DNA from: Helianthus annuus
Taxonomy: Eukaryota > Streptophyta > Magnoliopsida > Asterales > Asteraceae
Direction of reading: 5' to 3'
Length of the DNA stretch: 64,000 bases
Assembly (NCBI RefSeq): GCF_002127325.2
Contig: NC_035444.2
Coordinates: forward strand, 38,789,226-38,853,225
Each line of letters opens with the position of its first letter. The stretch's first letter is position 1. Under the pieces are notes generated by a model. That model did no database searches. It was given only the letters and a program-made list of their open reading frames with translations, and had not been told where the DNA came from. This document shows, piece after piece, positions 23,293 through 35,460 of this stretch. The position numbers and the translations under genes are program-made.

Positions 23293-23686
23293 TCAGCAGA
23301 CCACAACTGAGTCTCGGGACCAGAAAACAAAAACAAAGACGGAAACAGAGGCTGGACACGGCCCCGTGTCTGGTGAACACGGCCCCGTGTTCAGGGTCTG
23401 TATCTGGGCGTTTTAATTAAAGTTACTGGTCACGTTGAGCACGGGGGGCGTGTTCAGTGAGCACGGCCCCGTGTTCAGACTCTGTATCTGGGTATCTAAC
23501 TAAAAATATGCAGCACGGGGGCGTGTTCAGTAAGCACGGCCCCGTGTTCAGGCTACTGTAAATGCAAACTAAGCTAAAATGCAGAAAAATGTACGCGCGT
23601 TTTAAAAAGGTTTTGAAAAATTGATTAGGCCGTCGATTTTAAGCTTTCTTAAAATCCTTGTGTCCCCGGCAACGGCGCCAAAAACT
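23293..23686 (-). promoter_or_regulatory. D leader with paired GC motifs and primer site
   Basis: Between LTR and ORF are three pairs of CACGGCCCCGTG-type motifs at about 23,353-23,393, 23,437-23,478 and 23,514-23,552. The primer-binding site is at 23,663-23,680, six bases from the LTR. As the untranslated leader of the genomic RNA, this is where packaging signals usually lie. Confidence 0.6.
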
Positions 23687-25085
23687 TGATGTGCGTGAAG
23701 TGTGACATATTTTTGATGTATATTTTTAAGCCCTTTTTACACTTTTAGCCAAGTTTTAAATTTATAAAACACGATATTCACTAACACTAAACACACATAT
23801 GGGCAAGTGCACCCATCGTGGACGTAGTATAGTGTTGGTAAGATACCGAGGTCGTCCAAGGACACAAGAGCTTTTAGTACCGGTTTATCCTCAACGTCTA
23901 ATCAAATCAAAAAGTTAGAAAAGGTTTTTAAACTAGAAAAATAAAAACTAACTAAATGCTGAAAAATAAAAATAAAATAAAAACAGATAGACAAGATGAA
24001 TCACTTGGATCCGACTCGTGTATTAGTATAACCTTTGATTATTTTCGCACTTTTGCACTTGTTTAAGAGATTATCTTAGTTATTGTAGTAGGCCCCTCTT
24101 TTGGAGGCGAAGGGTTGGATTATTGGAAGATAATGAATTAAGTTATTAATGCAAATTATGGTAGGCCCCACTTTTGGCGGTGACGTTACCCTCGGCTAAG
24201 TAGTCTGAGTCAGCAGGGATACAGTCCTAAATAGCCGGGTTATAGTATTAATAGTATTTAACTTATGAGGGGGTCAAAGAGTTTGGATCCCCGCCATCCA
24301 ATACCTATGGGCATTGAAGGAGATCCTACTAAATTTGACCCAGGTCCCTTGCAGGACCTCTAAACGCTGAACAAGGGCAAGACCCTTACCAAACCGTTCC
24401 CTTAACCCCTGACCAGGTAGTCAACATACCTCCATATAGACCGTGGAGATATGAATGGTGAAAATCTTTTATTTTATATAGACAGTAAAATAATGCCAAG
24501 ACACCACGGACAAACGATAAGGAAAGATCACCTTCAACATAAGTAACTAGTTATTAAAGTCATTAATACAAAACCAAATAAAAAGTGCAAAAGATTAAAA
24601 ATAAAAAGTATCATACTAAACACTTGTCTTCACCAAGTGATGTAAGAGACTTAAGCAAACATGGCCTTGATTGTCAAGAACTCTTACTATCAACCTTGGA
24701 TCCCGAGACGACTCACACACTCTACGATGGACAATGGATGATGGTGGTGGATGATGGTGTTATGGTGGTGGTGGGTGGTGGATGAAGTGTGAGAGAGGTG
24801 GTGTGCCAAGGGATGAGTTGAAATGGCTCCAAGCACTCCTATTTATAGGCTGAATAGAAGCCTGGGCACGGCCCCGTGTCCGCTGGACACGGCCCCGTGC
24901 CCGTCTGACACTCTCTCTCTTCATTAATTGTAATTCGCAATTACAATTAATGCTCCTGCTGTACTTTCGCCACGCCCCCGTGCTCACTGGACACGGCCCC
25001 GTGGTGGGCAATAGAAGCTACTACAGGTTTGTCTTTTCTGCTGCTTCTTGGGCACGGCCCCGTGCTGGCTGAGCACGGGGCGTGT
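23687..25085 (-). repeat. 5' LTR of element D, first segment
   Basis: This segment matches the left LTR of D from its start. The TATA box is at 24,839-24,848 (minus). Sequence is interrupted at the CGTGT target of element E, inside a motif copy at 25,071-25,085, and resumes at 35,207. Confidence 0.92.
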
Positions 25086-27629
25086 TGTGACAACTCGAAA
25101 TTTAGAACCTTTCTTGTATCTTGATGTAACTTGCTTGAAACATTTCGTGACTAGTAACTTGTTAATGTAATAACATAAGTGAACATTTTATGTGACTATG
25201 TGCTTGCTTGTACGTATGGTATATATGTATGTATATTACGTGAACCAAGAACCCGACTCGAGACCATGAGGTTTCGAGTGAACAGCAACCATTAGGCCGG
25301 TTTGGGCCTTTGGCCGGTTGGGCCATTTGGGCCGTAAACCCTCATCCGAAACCCTTAGGGTGCACCACTTGAACTAGCATATATATCACCCCTCTAGCCA
25401 ACTTTGCCATTCTTTGGACAACCACTCTACACACACTCTCCTACTTTCCCTCTCACTAAAACCCTAAGAACACAAACACACCTCCAAGTTCTCGGATCCA
25501 ATCGGTTGGCACAAGAACTCTCGGATTTGGACTTTGGAACGGCTCACACACACACCTCACCAACCGGTTAGTATTTATGGTGTTTATTGATTGATGTTTG
25601 TTGTGTTAAATGATAAAATGAATGATATGATGTTTATTGTGTTTGGATATTAGTGTTTGTACGATGTTCTTGATGTATATGATGTTCTAATGTGTACAAT
25701 GTTGATAATCGGTTAATATGTCTTGATTTCGGATATATAATGCATGATGGGTTATGGTATCTTGTGTCTAAATGAAGCTTAAACCACTAGTTGTTGATGT
25801 TCATGAAACCGGTTTACATGTGTCATAGAATCGGCTTAGTATAGAACCGAGTTTGTAGTGTTATGTTAAATGTGTTGATTTGTTATTCATGATTATGTTG
25901 GTGATTGATGCAAAATGTGTTTGAATAAGGGTTGTTTGTGATTTGAATATTTGAAGAACTTGATGAATGTGCTTTGAATATGTGAAGAACAACTTGAATA
26001 TGCAATGAAGGGGTGTTGAATATTTGAAATCTGCACTGTTTGATCCATTTTGAGTAAATATTAGACAACAAAACATGTTTAGTGGATAGTACATAATTCT
26101 GCATGAATTCTATTGGATAGTACAATCTGCGAAGGATCAGCAGCTGCTGGGGAGTCGGAACCCCTGGTTGCGACTCGAAATCTCCACGTTGCGACACCAG
26201 TTGCGAGTCGAGAACACCTGGTTACGACTCGCAACCATGACATGACAAGCCGAGACCGCAGGTTGCGACACAGGTTACGAGTCCCGTTACGACTCGAAAC
26301 CTTAGCATGATCAGCCGAAACCATGGTTGCGACATAGGTTGCGACTCGCAACCACCTATGATCAACACAAACAGCATGACTCGAAACCATGCTTGTGAGT
26401 CCGGTTGCGACTCGAGACTACGCTTAGTGGGCTTGCTTAGCTACGGGCCTTAATCAATGGGCCGGGCTTATGGACTTCTGTATTACTGTTGACATGTTGT
26501 TTGGGCCTGTTATTACGAGCCCAACTGTTAGGGCCTCACACTTAGACCTTGGGCTGTGTATGACTGTTAACTGTGAGCTGTTAATGTTAAACGTGTTTGC
26601 CATGATCAATACCTGTGTACAATACGTGTTGAACATTCGTGCACTGCTTGGTTTGAATCTGATTATAAATGGTATCTATGTTAGGACGTAATTGACTACT
26701 TGCGACTTGATTGACCCTTCTGTGATTAACTGCCGAGCAAACCAAGGTGAGTTCACACCCTCCACTAAGCATGGGATTCCCTGGGTTGGGAACGGGGTTA
26801 AGGAACGTGGATTCCTCGTCCTCCTTGGGTAGGACAGCTATGGTTCAGGAATGTGATTCCTCGTCCGGATGGACGGATAACTCGTACTAGACTAAAACTC
26901 TATCACGAAGTCCCTCCTTTTTGTATCGACTTAATCGCCGGGCCAATGGCGAGCGGGTCATTAGTTAGATAGCGCTATTTAGGTCTGACAAACCTCACAC
27001 CGTGCCGCAGAGGACGGGCGTGAACTAATGGATCTGGGGCACGTCAATGATGATAGACATTGATGTTTTCAGGGCACATAAACATGACTACAGTCAGCAG
27101 TCGATATGGTAACGAGTCTAGTGTACGCATGGGGTAGCCCCCACGGCCGAAATGCCTGATAACTAACATGGGGTAGCCCCCACGGCTGGAATGCCGGAGT
27201 AACTGGGAATGAACAAGTCACGTTTTTAAACTATGGGGTAACCCCCACGGCAGGATGCCAGCTAAAGGAAACTGTTTTCGAAACAACTAAAACGAACACC
27301 CAACTGTGAACTCACTCAACTAGTTGTTGACTCGTTACTACATGCTTTGCAGGACCATAGGTACTCAGCTGGAGCTTGCATGGAGGAGAGTCGTTGTGGG
27401 ACACGGATTGCTGCGTGCCATGTTCTATTTGAAAACATTTGAACTTATGTTATAACTTTAAACTTATGCTTCCGCTTACAACTTAAACTTGGTTTTGTTG
27501 GAACACCAATCGTATTAGTTAAACTTTTATGATTACTTATATGCTTGTTCAGTATGATTGGTGGCTGGATCCTGGTCAGTCACGCCCCCTAGCGGTAGTA
27601 CTCCGTGGGTGGATTTTGGGGGTGTGACA
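25086..27629 (+). repeat. 5' LTR of element E
   Basis: This is a 2,544-bp LTR. A TATA box (GCATATATATC) lies at about 25,378-25,388, so U3 is only about 320 bp and most of the LTR is transcribed leader. It contains an array of GGTTGCGACTCG-type motifs at 26,150-26,425 and three copies of ATGGGGTAGCCCCCACGG at 27,129, 27,168 and 27,233. It keeps 41 bp (about 25,880-25,920) missing from the 3' copy. Confidence 0.95.
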
Positions 27630-27632
27630 GAT

Positions 27633-27650
27633 TGGTATCAGAGCCATTGG
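27633..27650 (+). other. tRNA-Met primer-binding site of E
   Basis: TGGTATCAGAGCCATTGG, three bases after the LTR, complements the 3' end of initiator tRNA-Met, the usual chromovirus primer. Confidence 0.92.
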
Positions 27651-27937
27651 TTATAGTGAACTTGGTTTTAATAAAGGGGAAACGTTTTTGTTAAAACCAG
27701 ACTATAACCGGTACAGTGCTCAACGGTCCACAACGACACTTCACTCCGCATGCAAGGCTCGACATTCTAGGTAATATGATGTGCGTATATGGCCTACTTG
27801 TTAGTTACATAGTACATTGCCCATGGTATGCTTGATTAGTATAACTACTGTTACTTGAACACGTGTGTGCTTGCTCTATCCTACTATCGTGCTTTCGCGA
27901 ACCTCTCTCACTCGTATTACTCTTGTTATGAAGAATC

Positions 27938-30900
27938 ATGTCTGGACGCGTTAACATGACACAAGCCCAGTTGACGGCTTTGATCAACGAACGAGTTGCC
28001 GCAGCACTCGCAGCTGCACACGCAGGAGGTATATCCTGCAGCCCGAACTTATCCTAGGATCTTTAGGATCCTACTCTCGTGAACCAACCTTTGTGTTAAA
28101 CTCTGTCTTTCTTTCACCTACCTTAGGTCAATATGCCCAGGCACCGGTGTGCACTTTTAAGACCTTTATGGACTGTCGACCCACTACTTTTAGCGGAACT
28201 GAAGGAGCAGTAGGTCTCCTACACTGGTTTGAGAAACTAGAATCTGTGTTCGAAATGTGTGAATGCCCTGAAGCGCGCAGGGTGAAGTATGCTACTGGTA
28301 CTCTCGAGGGTTTGGCCCTCACGTGGTGGAATGCTCAAGTGCAAATGCTGGGGTTGGTTGCTGCCAACGCCACCCCATGGGAAAATTTCAAGGAAATGAT
28401 CAGGGAGGAATACTGCAGTCGCGATGACATCCATAAGCTGGAAGATGAGTTCTACAATCTCAAGATGACGGGGTCAGAGATTGAGGCGTATACTAAGAGA
28501 TCGCATGAGCTTGCCTTGTTGTGTCCTACTATGGTGGATCCTCCGTATAAGCGAATTGAACTCTACCTCAAGGGCTTGGTGCCAGAGATCCAAAGTCATG
28601 TGACTTCAGCAAACTTGACCACTATCCAGCAGGTTGTTCAGTTGGCTCACCGTCTTACTGATCAAGCGGTGGAGCAAAACAAGTTACCAAAGCGCATAGG
28701 TGCTGCAACTACTTCTGGTACTTCTAGTGAGAACAAACGGAAATGGGATGGAACTTCAAGCAAGGGCTCAACTTCGGTTCAATCTCAGTCTCAGCAGAGG
28801 AAGACTGACGACCACAAGAGCCCCAGTCAGCAATCGTCTGGTGGTCAAAGTCATGGTGGGTACAAGGGGAGCCACCCCAAATGCAATCGTTGCAACCTAC
28901 ACCACAGTGGGCCATGCACCAGGGGCAACTGTCATCGGTGCAACAAGCCTGGTCATGTTGCAAAGGATTGCAGGAGCGCATACCCTGCCAATCAGAATCG
29001 TCAGCAACCTCAACAGAATCAGCGGCAGCAACAGGGTAACAACAAAGGGTGCTTTCAGTGTGGAGCTGAAGGCCACTTCAAGAAAGATTGTCCCCAACTG
29101 AACCAGAACAACAACAACAATCAGGGGAATGGTAACAATGGGAACAACAACAACAACAATGGTGCCAGGGGACGAGTGTTCGTGATTGGTCAAGGTGAAG
29201 CAAGGAATGATCCCAACGTGGTGACGGGTAAGTTCCTTCTCGACGACTTTTATGTTACAGTCTTATTTGATTCGGGTGCCGATACTAGCTATGTGTCACT
29301 AGAAGTTAGTAAATTGCTTAAGCGTATTCCAACATCCCTGAGCGACAAGCACACTGTAGAGCTAGCAAATGGTAAGAGCTTGGAAGCCTCGCACGTAGTC
29401 AAAGGTTGCAAACTTATCCTCGCTAACCAGACCTTCTTTATTGACCTTATTCCTATCGTCTTGGGTAGTTTCGACGTTGTCATTGGGATGGATTGGTTAT
29501 CCCAACACCGAGCAGAGATTCTTTGCAACGAGAAGATCGTTCGTATTCCTGGTTTAGGTAGTGGACCCCTCATGATTCGTGGCGACAAGAGAAGTGCTGT
29601 TGAGAACATCATCTCTCTTCTTAAGGCCCAGAAGTGCTTACGAAAGGGCCACACTGCGGTTTTGGCTCTAGTTACTGACACCACAGAGAAAGAGAAGAAG
29701 CTAGAAGACTTTCCAGTTGTACGCGACTATCCTGAGGTATTCCCTGAGGAATTACCTGGTCTTCCGCCCCATCGCCAAGTCGAGTTTCAGATTGAACTAG
29801 CTCCTGGAGCTGCGCCTATAGCTCGTGCACCTTATCGATTAGCTCCATCAGAGTTGGAAGAACTCTCCACGCAACTACAAGAACTCCTGGATAAAGGTTT
29901 TATTCGTCCTAGCTCATCGCCTTGGGGAGCCCCAGTACTATTTGTGAAGAAGAAGGACGGTACCTTCAGAATGTGTATCGACTATCGTGAACTCAACAAG
30001 GTGACTGTGAAGAACCGTTATCCTCTACCGCGCATTGACGACTTGTTCGACCAGTTGCAGGGGTCGAGCTACTATTCGAAGATCGATCTGAGATCGGGAT
30101 ATCACCAGCTGAGAGTTCGAGAAGAGGATGTCTCTAAGACAGCCTTTAGAACTCGATATGGGCACTATGAGTTTTTGGTCATGCCGTTTGGGCTGACGAA
30201 CGCACCCGCAGTTTTTATGGACTTGATGAATCGAGTGTGCAAGCCCTACCTGGACAAGTTCGTTATAGTCTTCATCGACGACATCCTGATCTATTCTAAG
30301 AGTCAGGAGGAGCACGAACAGCATCTACGACTTATTTTGGAACTTCTTCGAACAGAGCAGCTTTATGCGAAATTCTCGAAATGCGACTTCTGGCTTCGTG
30401 AAGTCCATTTCCTAGGACACATGGTAAACAAGGATGGGATTCACGTTGATCCATCCAAAGTGGACTCTATTAAGAACTGGCCTGTACCTCGTACACCAAA
30501 GGAAATTCGCCAATTCTTGGGATTGGCAGGTTACTACAGGAGATTCATTAAGGATTTTTCTAAGATCGCGCAGCCTCTCACCTCGCTAACACAGAAAGGC
30601 GTTGTTTATCATTGGGGAAATGCACAAGAGTTAGCTTTTCAGCATCTAAAGGATAGACTTTGTAGTGCACCTATCCTTTCACTGCCAGAGGGCACAGAAG
30701 ATTTTGTGGTTTACTGTGATGCATCAATTCAAGGTCTTGGTTGTGTATTGATGCAACGAGATAAAGTCATAGCCTACGCCTCACGACAACTCAAAGTTCA
30801 CGAGAAGAACTACACTACGCATGATTTAGAGCTGGGAGCTGTTGTTTTCGCACTTAAGTTATGGCGGCATTACCTATACGGAACCAAGTGCGCCATCTAC

Positions 30901-32637
30901 ACCGACCACAGGAGCCTAGAGCACATATTCAAGCAGAAGGAACTGAATATGCGGCAACGACGATGGGTCGAGCTGCTGAATGACTATGAGTGCTCCATCA
31001 GGTACCACCCGGGCAAGGCCAATGTTGTGGTCGACACCCTGAGTCGAAAGGACACTGCGCCTAAGCGCGTAAGAGCTTTACAACTCACGATACATTCTGG
31101 TCTCCCTTCGCAAATACGAGCTGCTCAGATAGAAGCACTAAAACCAGAAAACGTAAGGGCCGAAGCCCTACGCGGGTCAAGACAACGTTTAGAACAGAAG
31201 GAAGACGGTGCTTACTACGTAACAGGACGTATTTGGGTCCCACTCTATGGCGACTTACGAGAACTTGTGATGGATGAAGCGCACAAATCTCGCTACTCGG
31301 TACACCCTGGTTCGGACAAGATGTACCACGATATTAAAACTACGTACTGGTGGCCTAGCATGAAGGCCCACATAGCAACTTACGTCAGCAAGTGTTTGAC
31401 TTGTGCGCGAGTCAAGACGGAATATCAGAAACCCTCAGGCCTACTCCAACAACCAGAGATACCACAATGGAAATGGGAGCAAATTTCCACGGATTTCGTT
31501 ACTGGCCTACCTAGATCACAGCGCGGAAACGATACTATCTGGGTGATCGTGGATCGACTCACAAAATCCGCACACTTTTTGGCAATTAAGGAGACGGATA
31601 AATTCTCCACTTTAGCGGAAATATACCTCAAGGAAGTTGTTTCGAGGCACGGGGTGCCCACCTCTATCATCTCTGATCGAGATGCACGTTTTACTTCGGA
31701 ACTGTGGCAGGCAATGCACAAGTCTTTTGGCTCACGTCTAGATATGAGCACAGCGTATCACCCACAGACGGACGGGCAGTCCGAGCGCACTATCCAGACA
31801 TTAGAAGACATGCTTCGTGCTTGTGTAATCGACTTTGGCAACAGCTGGGAAAGGCATCTGCCACTTGTGGAATTTTCATACAATAACAGCTACCACACCA
31901 GCATTAAAGCTGCTCCGTTTGAGGCATTGTACGGACGTAAATGCCGATCACCTCTTTGTTGGGCAGAGGTGGGGGATAGTCAGATCACTGGTCCTGAACA
32001 TGTGGTAGACACTACTGAGCGGATTGCTCAAATACGACAACGCATGGCGGCCGCTCGAGACCGTCAGAAGGCCTACGCCGATAAGGGCAGGAAACCACTT
32101 GAGCTCCAGGTTGGGGAGCGGGTATTACTCAAAGTTTCACCCTGGAAGGGTGTGGTTCGTTTTGGTAAACGGGGCAAACTCAACCCACGATACGTTGGAC
32201 CTTTCGAAATCGTTGAGAAAATAGGCAAGGTGGCCTACAGACTGAACCTACCAGCAGAACTCGGTGCAGTTCACAACGTTTTCCATGTGTCGAATCTGAA
32301 GAAGTGTCTGTCAGATGAGACCCACGTAGTTCCTCTGAAGGAACTTACGATCGACGAACAGTTGAAATTCGTCGAAGAACCAGTCGAAATCACGGACCGG
32401 GATGTTAAGGTCCTCAAGAGCACTAGAATACCTCTCGTTCGAGTTCGTTGGAACTCACGTCGCGGCCCAGAGTTCACCTGGGAGCGCGAAGATCGGATGA
32501 AACAAAAGTATCCCCAACTGTTTGCAAACGATACAACCACTACTGAGGCTGAAGCTACGGAATTTCGGGACGAAATTCCAGATCAACGGGGGGAGGATGT
32601 GACACCCCAGGAAAACCGGGAAAACCATACAACTTAA
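27938..32637 (+). CDS. Element E Gag-Pol polyprotein (spliced)
   Basis: The start is ATG 27,938 ([20 protein letters not shown]). Exon 1 is 27,938-28,028 and exon 2 is 28,127-32,637, giving 1,533 residues. Counted from the exon-2 frame, the order is: capsid-type Gag; zinc-binding motifs at 264-293 ([14 protein letters not shown]) and 320-333 ([14 protein letters not shown]); retropepsin with [10 protein letters not shown] at about 391; RT with [10 protein letters not shown] near 628 and catalytic FIDD near 727-730; RNase H near 876 (YCDAS); integrase with its HHCC region from about 1,064 and SDRDARFTS near 1,194; and a chromodomain-like C-terminus ([19 protein letters not shown]). All catalytic motifs are present and no stop interrupts the frame. 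The last residues read across an older purine tract. Confidence 0.93.
28029..28126 (+). other. Putative 98-bp intron in gag of E
   Basis: The donor is GTATAT after GCAGGAG; the acceptor is CACCTACCTTAG after a pyrimidine-rich tract. The intron contains in-frame stops and shifts the frame, so without splicing the ATG at 27,938 yields about 40 residues only. Splicing gives [16 protein letters not shown]. The related Gag of C reads [16 protein letters not shown] at the same place with no intron. Confidence 0.8.
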
Positions 32638-32698
32638 CTAGCTTCCTCAGTGAGTGCCATCAAATTTCGGGACGAAATTTCTTTCAACTTGGGGATGA

Positions 32699-35201
32699 TG
32701 TGACAACTCGAAATTTAGAACCTTTCTTGTATCTTGATGTAACTTGCTTGAAACATTTCGTGACTAGTAACTTGTTAATGTAATAACATAAGTGAACATT
32801 TTATGTGACTATGTGCTTGCTTGTACGTATGGTATATATGTATGTATATTACGTGAACCAAGAACCCGACTCGAGACCATGAGGTTTCGAGTGAACAGCA
32901 ACCATTAGGCCGGTTTGGGCCTTTGGCCGGTTGGGCCATTTGGGCCGTAAACCCTCATCCGAAACCCTTAGGGTGCACCACTTGAACTAGCATATATATC
33001 ACCCCTCTAGCCAACTTTGCCATTCTTTGGACAACCACTCTACACACACTCTCCTACTTTCCCTCTCACTAAAACCCTAAGAACACAAACACACCTCCAA
33101 GTTCTCGGATCCAATCGGTTGGCACAAGAACTCTCGGATTTGGACTTTGGAACGGCTCACACACACACCTCACCAACCGGTTAGTATTTATGGTGTTTAT
33201 TGATTGATGTTTGTTGTGTTAAATGATAAAATGAATGATATGATGTTTATTGTGTTTGGATATTAGTGTTTGTACGATGTTCTTGATGTATATGATGTTC
33301 TAATGTGTACAATGTTGATAATCGGTTAATATGTCTTGATTTCGGATATATAATGCATGATGGGTTATGGTATCTTGTGTCTAAATGAAGCTTAAACCAC
33401 TAGTTGTTGATGTTCATGAAACCGGTTTACATGTGTCATAGAATCGGCTTAGTATAGAACCGAGTTTGTAGTGTTATGTTAAATGTGTTGATTTGAATAA
33501 GGGTTGTTTGTGATTTGAATATTTGAAGAACTTGATGAATGTGCTTTGAATATGTGAAGAACAACTTGAATATGCAATGAAGGGGTGTTGAATATTTGAA
33601 ATCTGCACTGTTTGATCCATTTTGAGTAAATATTAGACAACAAAACATGTTTAGTGGATAGTACATAATTCTGCATGAATTCTATTGGATAGTACAATCT
33701 GCGAAGGATCAGCAGCTGCTGGGGAGTCGGAACCCCTGGTTGCGACTCGAAATCTCCACGTTGCGACACCAGTTGCGAGTCGAGAACACCTGGTTACGAC
33801 TCGCAACCATGACATGACAAGCCGAGACCGCAGGTTGCGACACAGGTTACGAGTCCCGTTACGACTCGAAACCTTAGCATGATCAGCCGAAACCATGGTT
33901 GCGACATAGGTTGCGACTCGCAACCACCTATGATCAACACAAACAGCATGACTCGAAACCATGCTTGCGAGTCCGGTTGCGACTCGAGACTACGCTTAGT
34001 GGGCTTGCTTAGCTACGGGCCTTAATCAATGGGTCGGGCTTATGGACTTCTGTATTACTGTTGACACGTTGTTTGGGCCTGTTATTACGAGCCCAACTGT
34101 TAGGGCCTCACACTTAGACCTTGGGCTGTGTATGACTGTTAACTGTGAGCTGTTAATGTTAAACGTGTTTGCCATGATCAATACCTGTGTACAATACGTG
34201 TTGAACATTCGTGCACTGCTTGGTTTGAATCTGATTATAAATGGTATCTATGTTAGGACGTAATTGACTACTTGCGACTTGATTGACCCTTCTGTGATTA
34301 ACTGCCGAGCAAACCAAGGTGAGTTCACACCCTCCACTAAGCATGGGATTCCCTGGGTTGGGAACGGGGTTAAGGAACGTGGATTCCTCGTCCTCCTTGG
34401 GTAGGACAGCTATGGTTCAGGAATGTGATTCCTCGTCCGGATGGACGGATAACTCGTACTAGACTAAAACTCTATCACGAAGTCCCTCCTTTTTGTATCG
34501 ACTTAATCGCCGGGCCAATGGCGAGCGGGTCATTAGTTAGATAGCGCTATTTAGGTCTGACAAACCTCACACCGTGCCGCAGAGGACGGGCGTGAACTAA
34601 TGGATCTGGGGCACGTCAATGATGATAGACATTGATGTTTTCAGGGCACATAAACATGACTACAGTCAGCAGTCGATATGGTAACGAGTCTAGTGTACGC
34701 ATGGGGTAGCCCCCACGGCCGAAATGCCTGATAACTAACATGGGGTAGCCCCCACGGCTGGAATGCCGGAGTAACTGGGAATGAACAAGTCACGTTTTTA
34801 AACTATGGGGTAACCCCCACGGCAGGATGCCAGCTAAAGGAAACTGTTTTCGAAACAACTAAAACGAACACCCAACTGTGAACTCACTCAACTAGTTGTT
34901 GACTCGTTACTACATGCTTTGCAGGACCATAGGTACTCAGCTGGAGCTTGCATGGAGGAGAGTCGTTGTGGGACACGGATTGCTGCGTGCCATGTTCTAT
35001 TTGAAAACATTTGAACTTATGTTATAACTTTAAACTTATGCTTCCGCTTACAACTTAAACTTGGTTTTGTTGGAACACCAATCGTATTAGTTAAACTTTT
35101 ATGATTACTTATATGCTTGTTCAGTATGATTGGTGGCTGGATCCTGGTCAGTCACGCCCCCTAGCGGTAGTACTCCGTGGGTGGATTTTGGGGGTGTGAC
35201 A
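32699..35201 (+). repeat. 3' LTR of element E
   Basis: This 2,503-bp LTR is nearly identical to 25,086-27,629. The differences seen are at 33,968, 34,034 and 34,075 and the 41-bp gap after 33,491. Confidence 0.95.
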
Positions 35202-35206
35202 CGTGT

Positions 35207-35455
35207 TCAGTCTTCTGTTTCCTCTTCTTTGCTTGGGAGGATGCCGTTGATGGTTCGGGCAATTTACTTTTGTTCCTTTTCTTGTATTTATGCTAGAATT
35301 AGCTGTCTTTTTGCTTCATTTGTGTATTTGAGCTCATTTCATCCTGAAAATACAAAAGGAAGACAAAAACACTCTTTTTCCAACATTAGTACTTAAAAAG
35401 GGTTAGTTTTATGCCTCATTTGATGTAATTTATATGTTGCATTTTACACACATCA
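35207..35455 (-). repeat. 5' LTR of element D, second segment
   Basis: This is the outer end of D's right LTR. It resumes at TTCAGTCTTCTG after the E target duplication and ends ACACACATCA. It matches 19,907-20,155. Confidence 0.92.
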
Positions 35456-35460
35456 TAGTT

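Larger units (their letters stand above)
25086..35201 (+). mobile_element. Element E: young, apparently intact Tekay-type chromovirus
   Basis: The 10,116-bp element starts TGTGACAACTCG and ends GGGTGTGACA, with the 5-bp duplication CGTGT at 25,081-25,085 and 35,202-35,206. The LTRs (25,086-27,629 and 32,699-35,201) differ by three C/T substitutions and one 41-bp indel, by eye. It has a tRNA-Met primer site at 27,633, an uninterrupted Gag-Pol and a purine tract (AACTTGGGGATGA) before the 3' LTR. All the parts needed for autonomous movement appear to be present. It is the innermost and youngest element of the stack. Confidence 0.96.
18483..35455 (-). mobile_element. Element D: Athila-like non-autonomous LTR element
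   Basis: The ends are TGATGTGCG and ACACACATCA, flanked by the 5-bp duplication TAGTT (18,478-18,482 and 35,456-35,460). The left LTR is 18,483-20,155. The right LTR is split by element E into 23,687-25,085 and 35,207-35,455. The minus-strand primer site TGGCGCCGTTGCCGGGGA lies at 23,663-23,680; it is the form typical of Athila/Tat elements. Without E the element is about 6.85 kb. Its internal region encodes one Gag-like protein and nothing resembling RT, RNase H or integrase, so it depends on another element to move. Confidence 0.93.

Noticed and set aside
28700..29193. Overlapping ORFs on either strand inside E gag
   Set aside because: They are shadow frames of the conserved Gag zinc-knuckle region with no independent support.
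28093..32637. Gag-Pol of E starting at a GTG at 28,093
   Set aside because: Plants rarely start on GTG, and the homologous Gag N-terminus lies upstream at 27,938, joined by a good GT-AG intron.
18483..35455. D as an autonomous Athila element
   Set aside because: After removing E no RT, RNase H or integrase is found on either strand.
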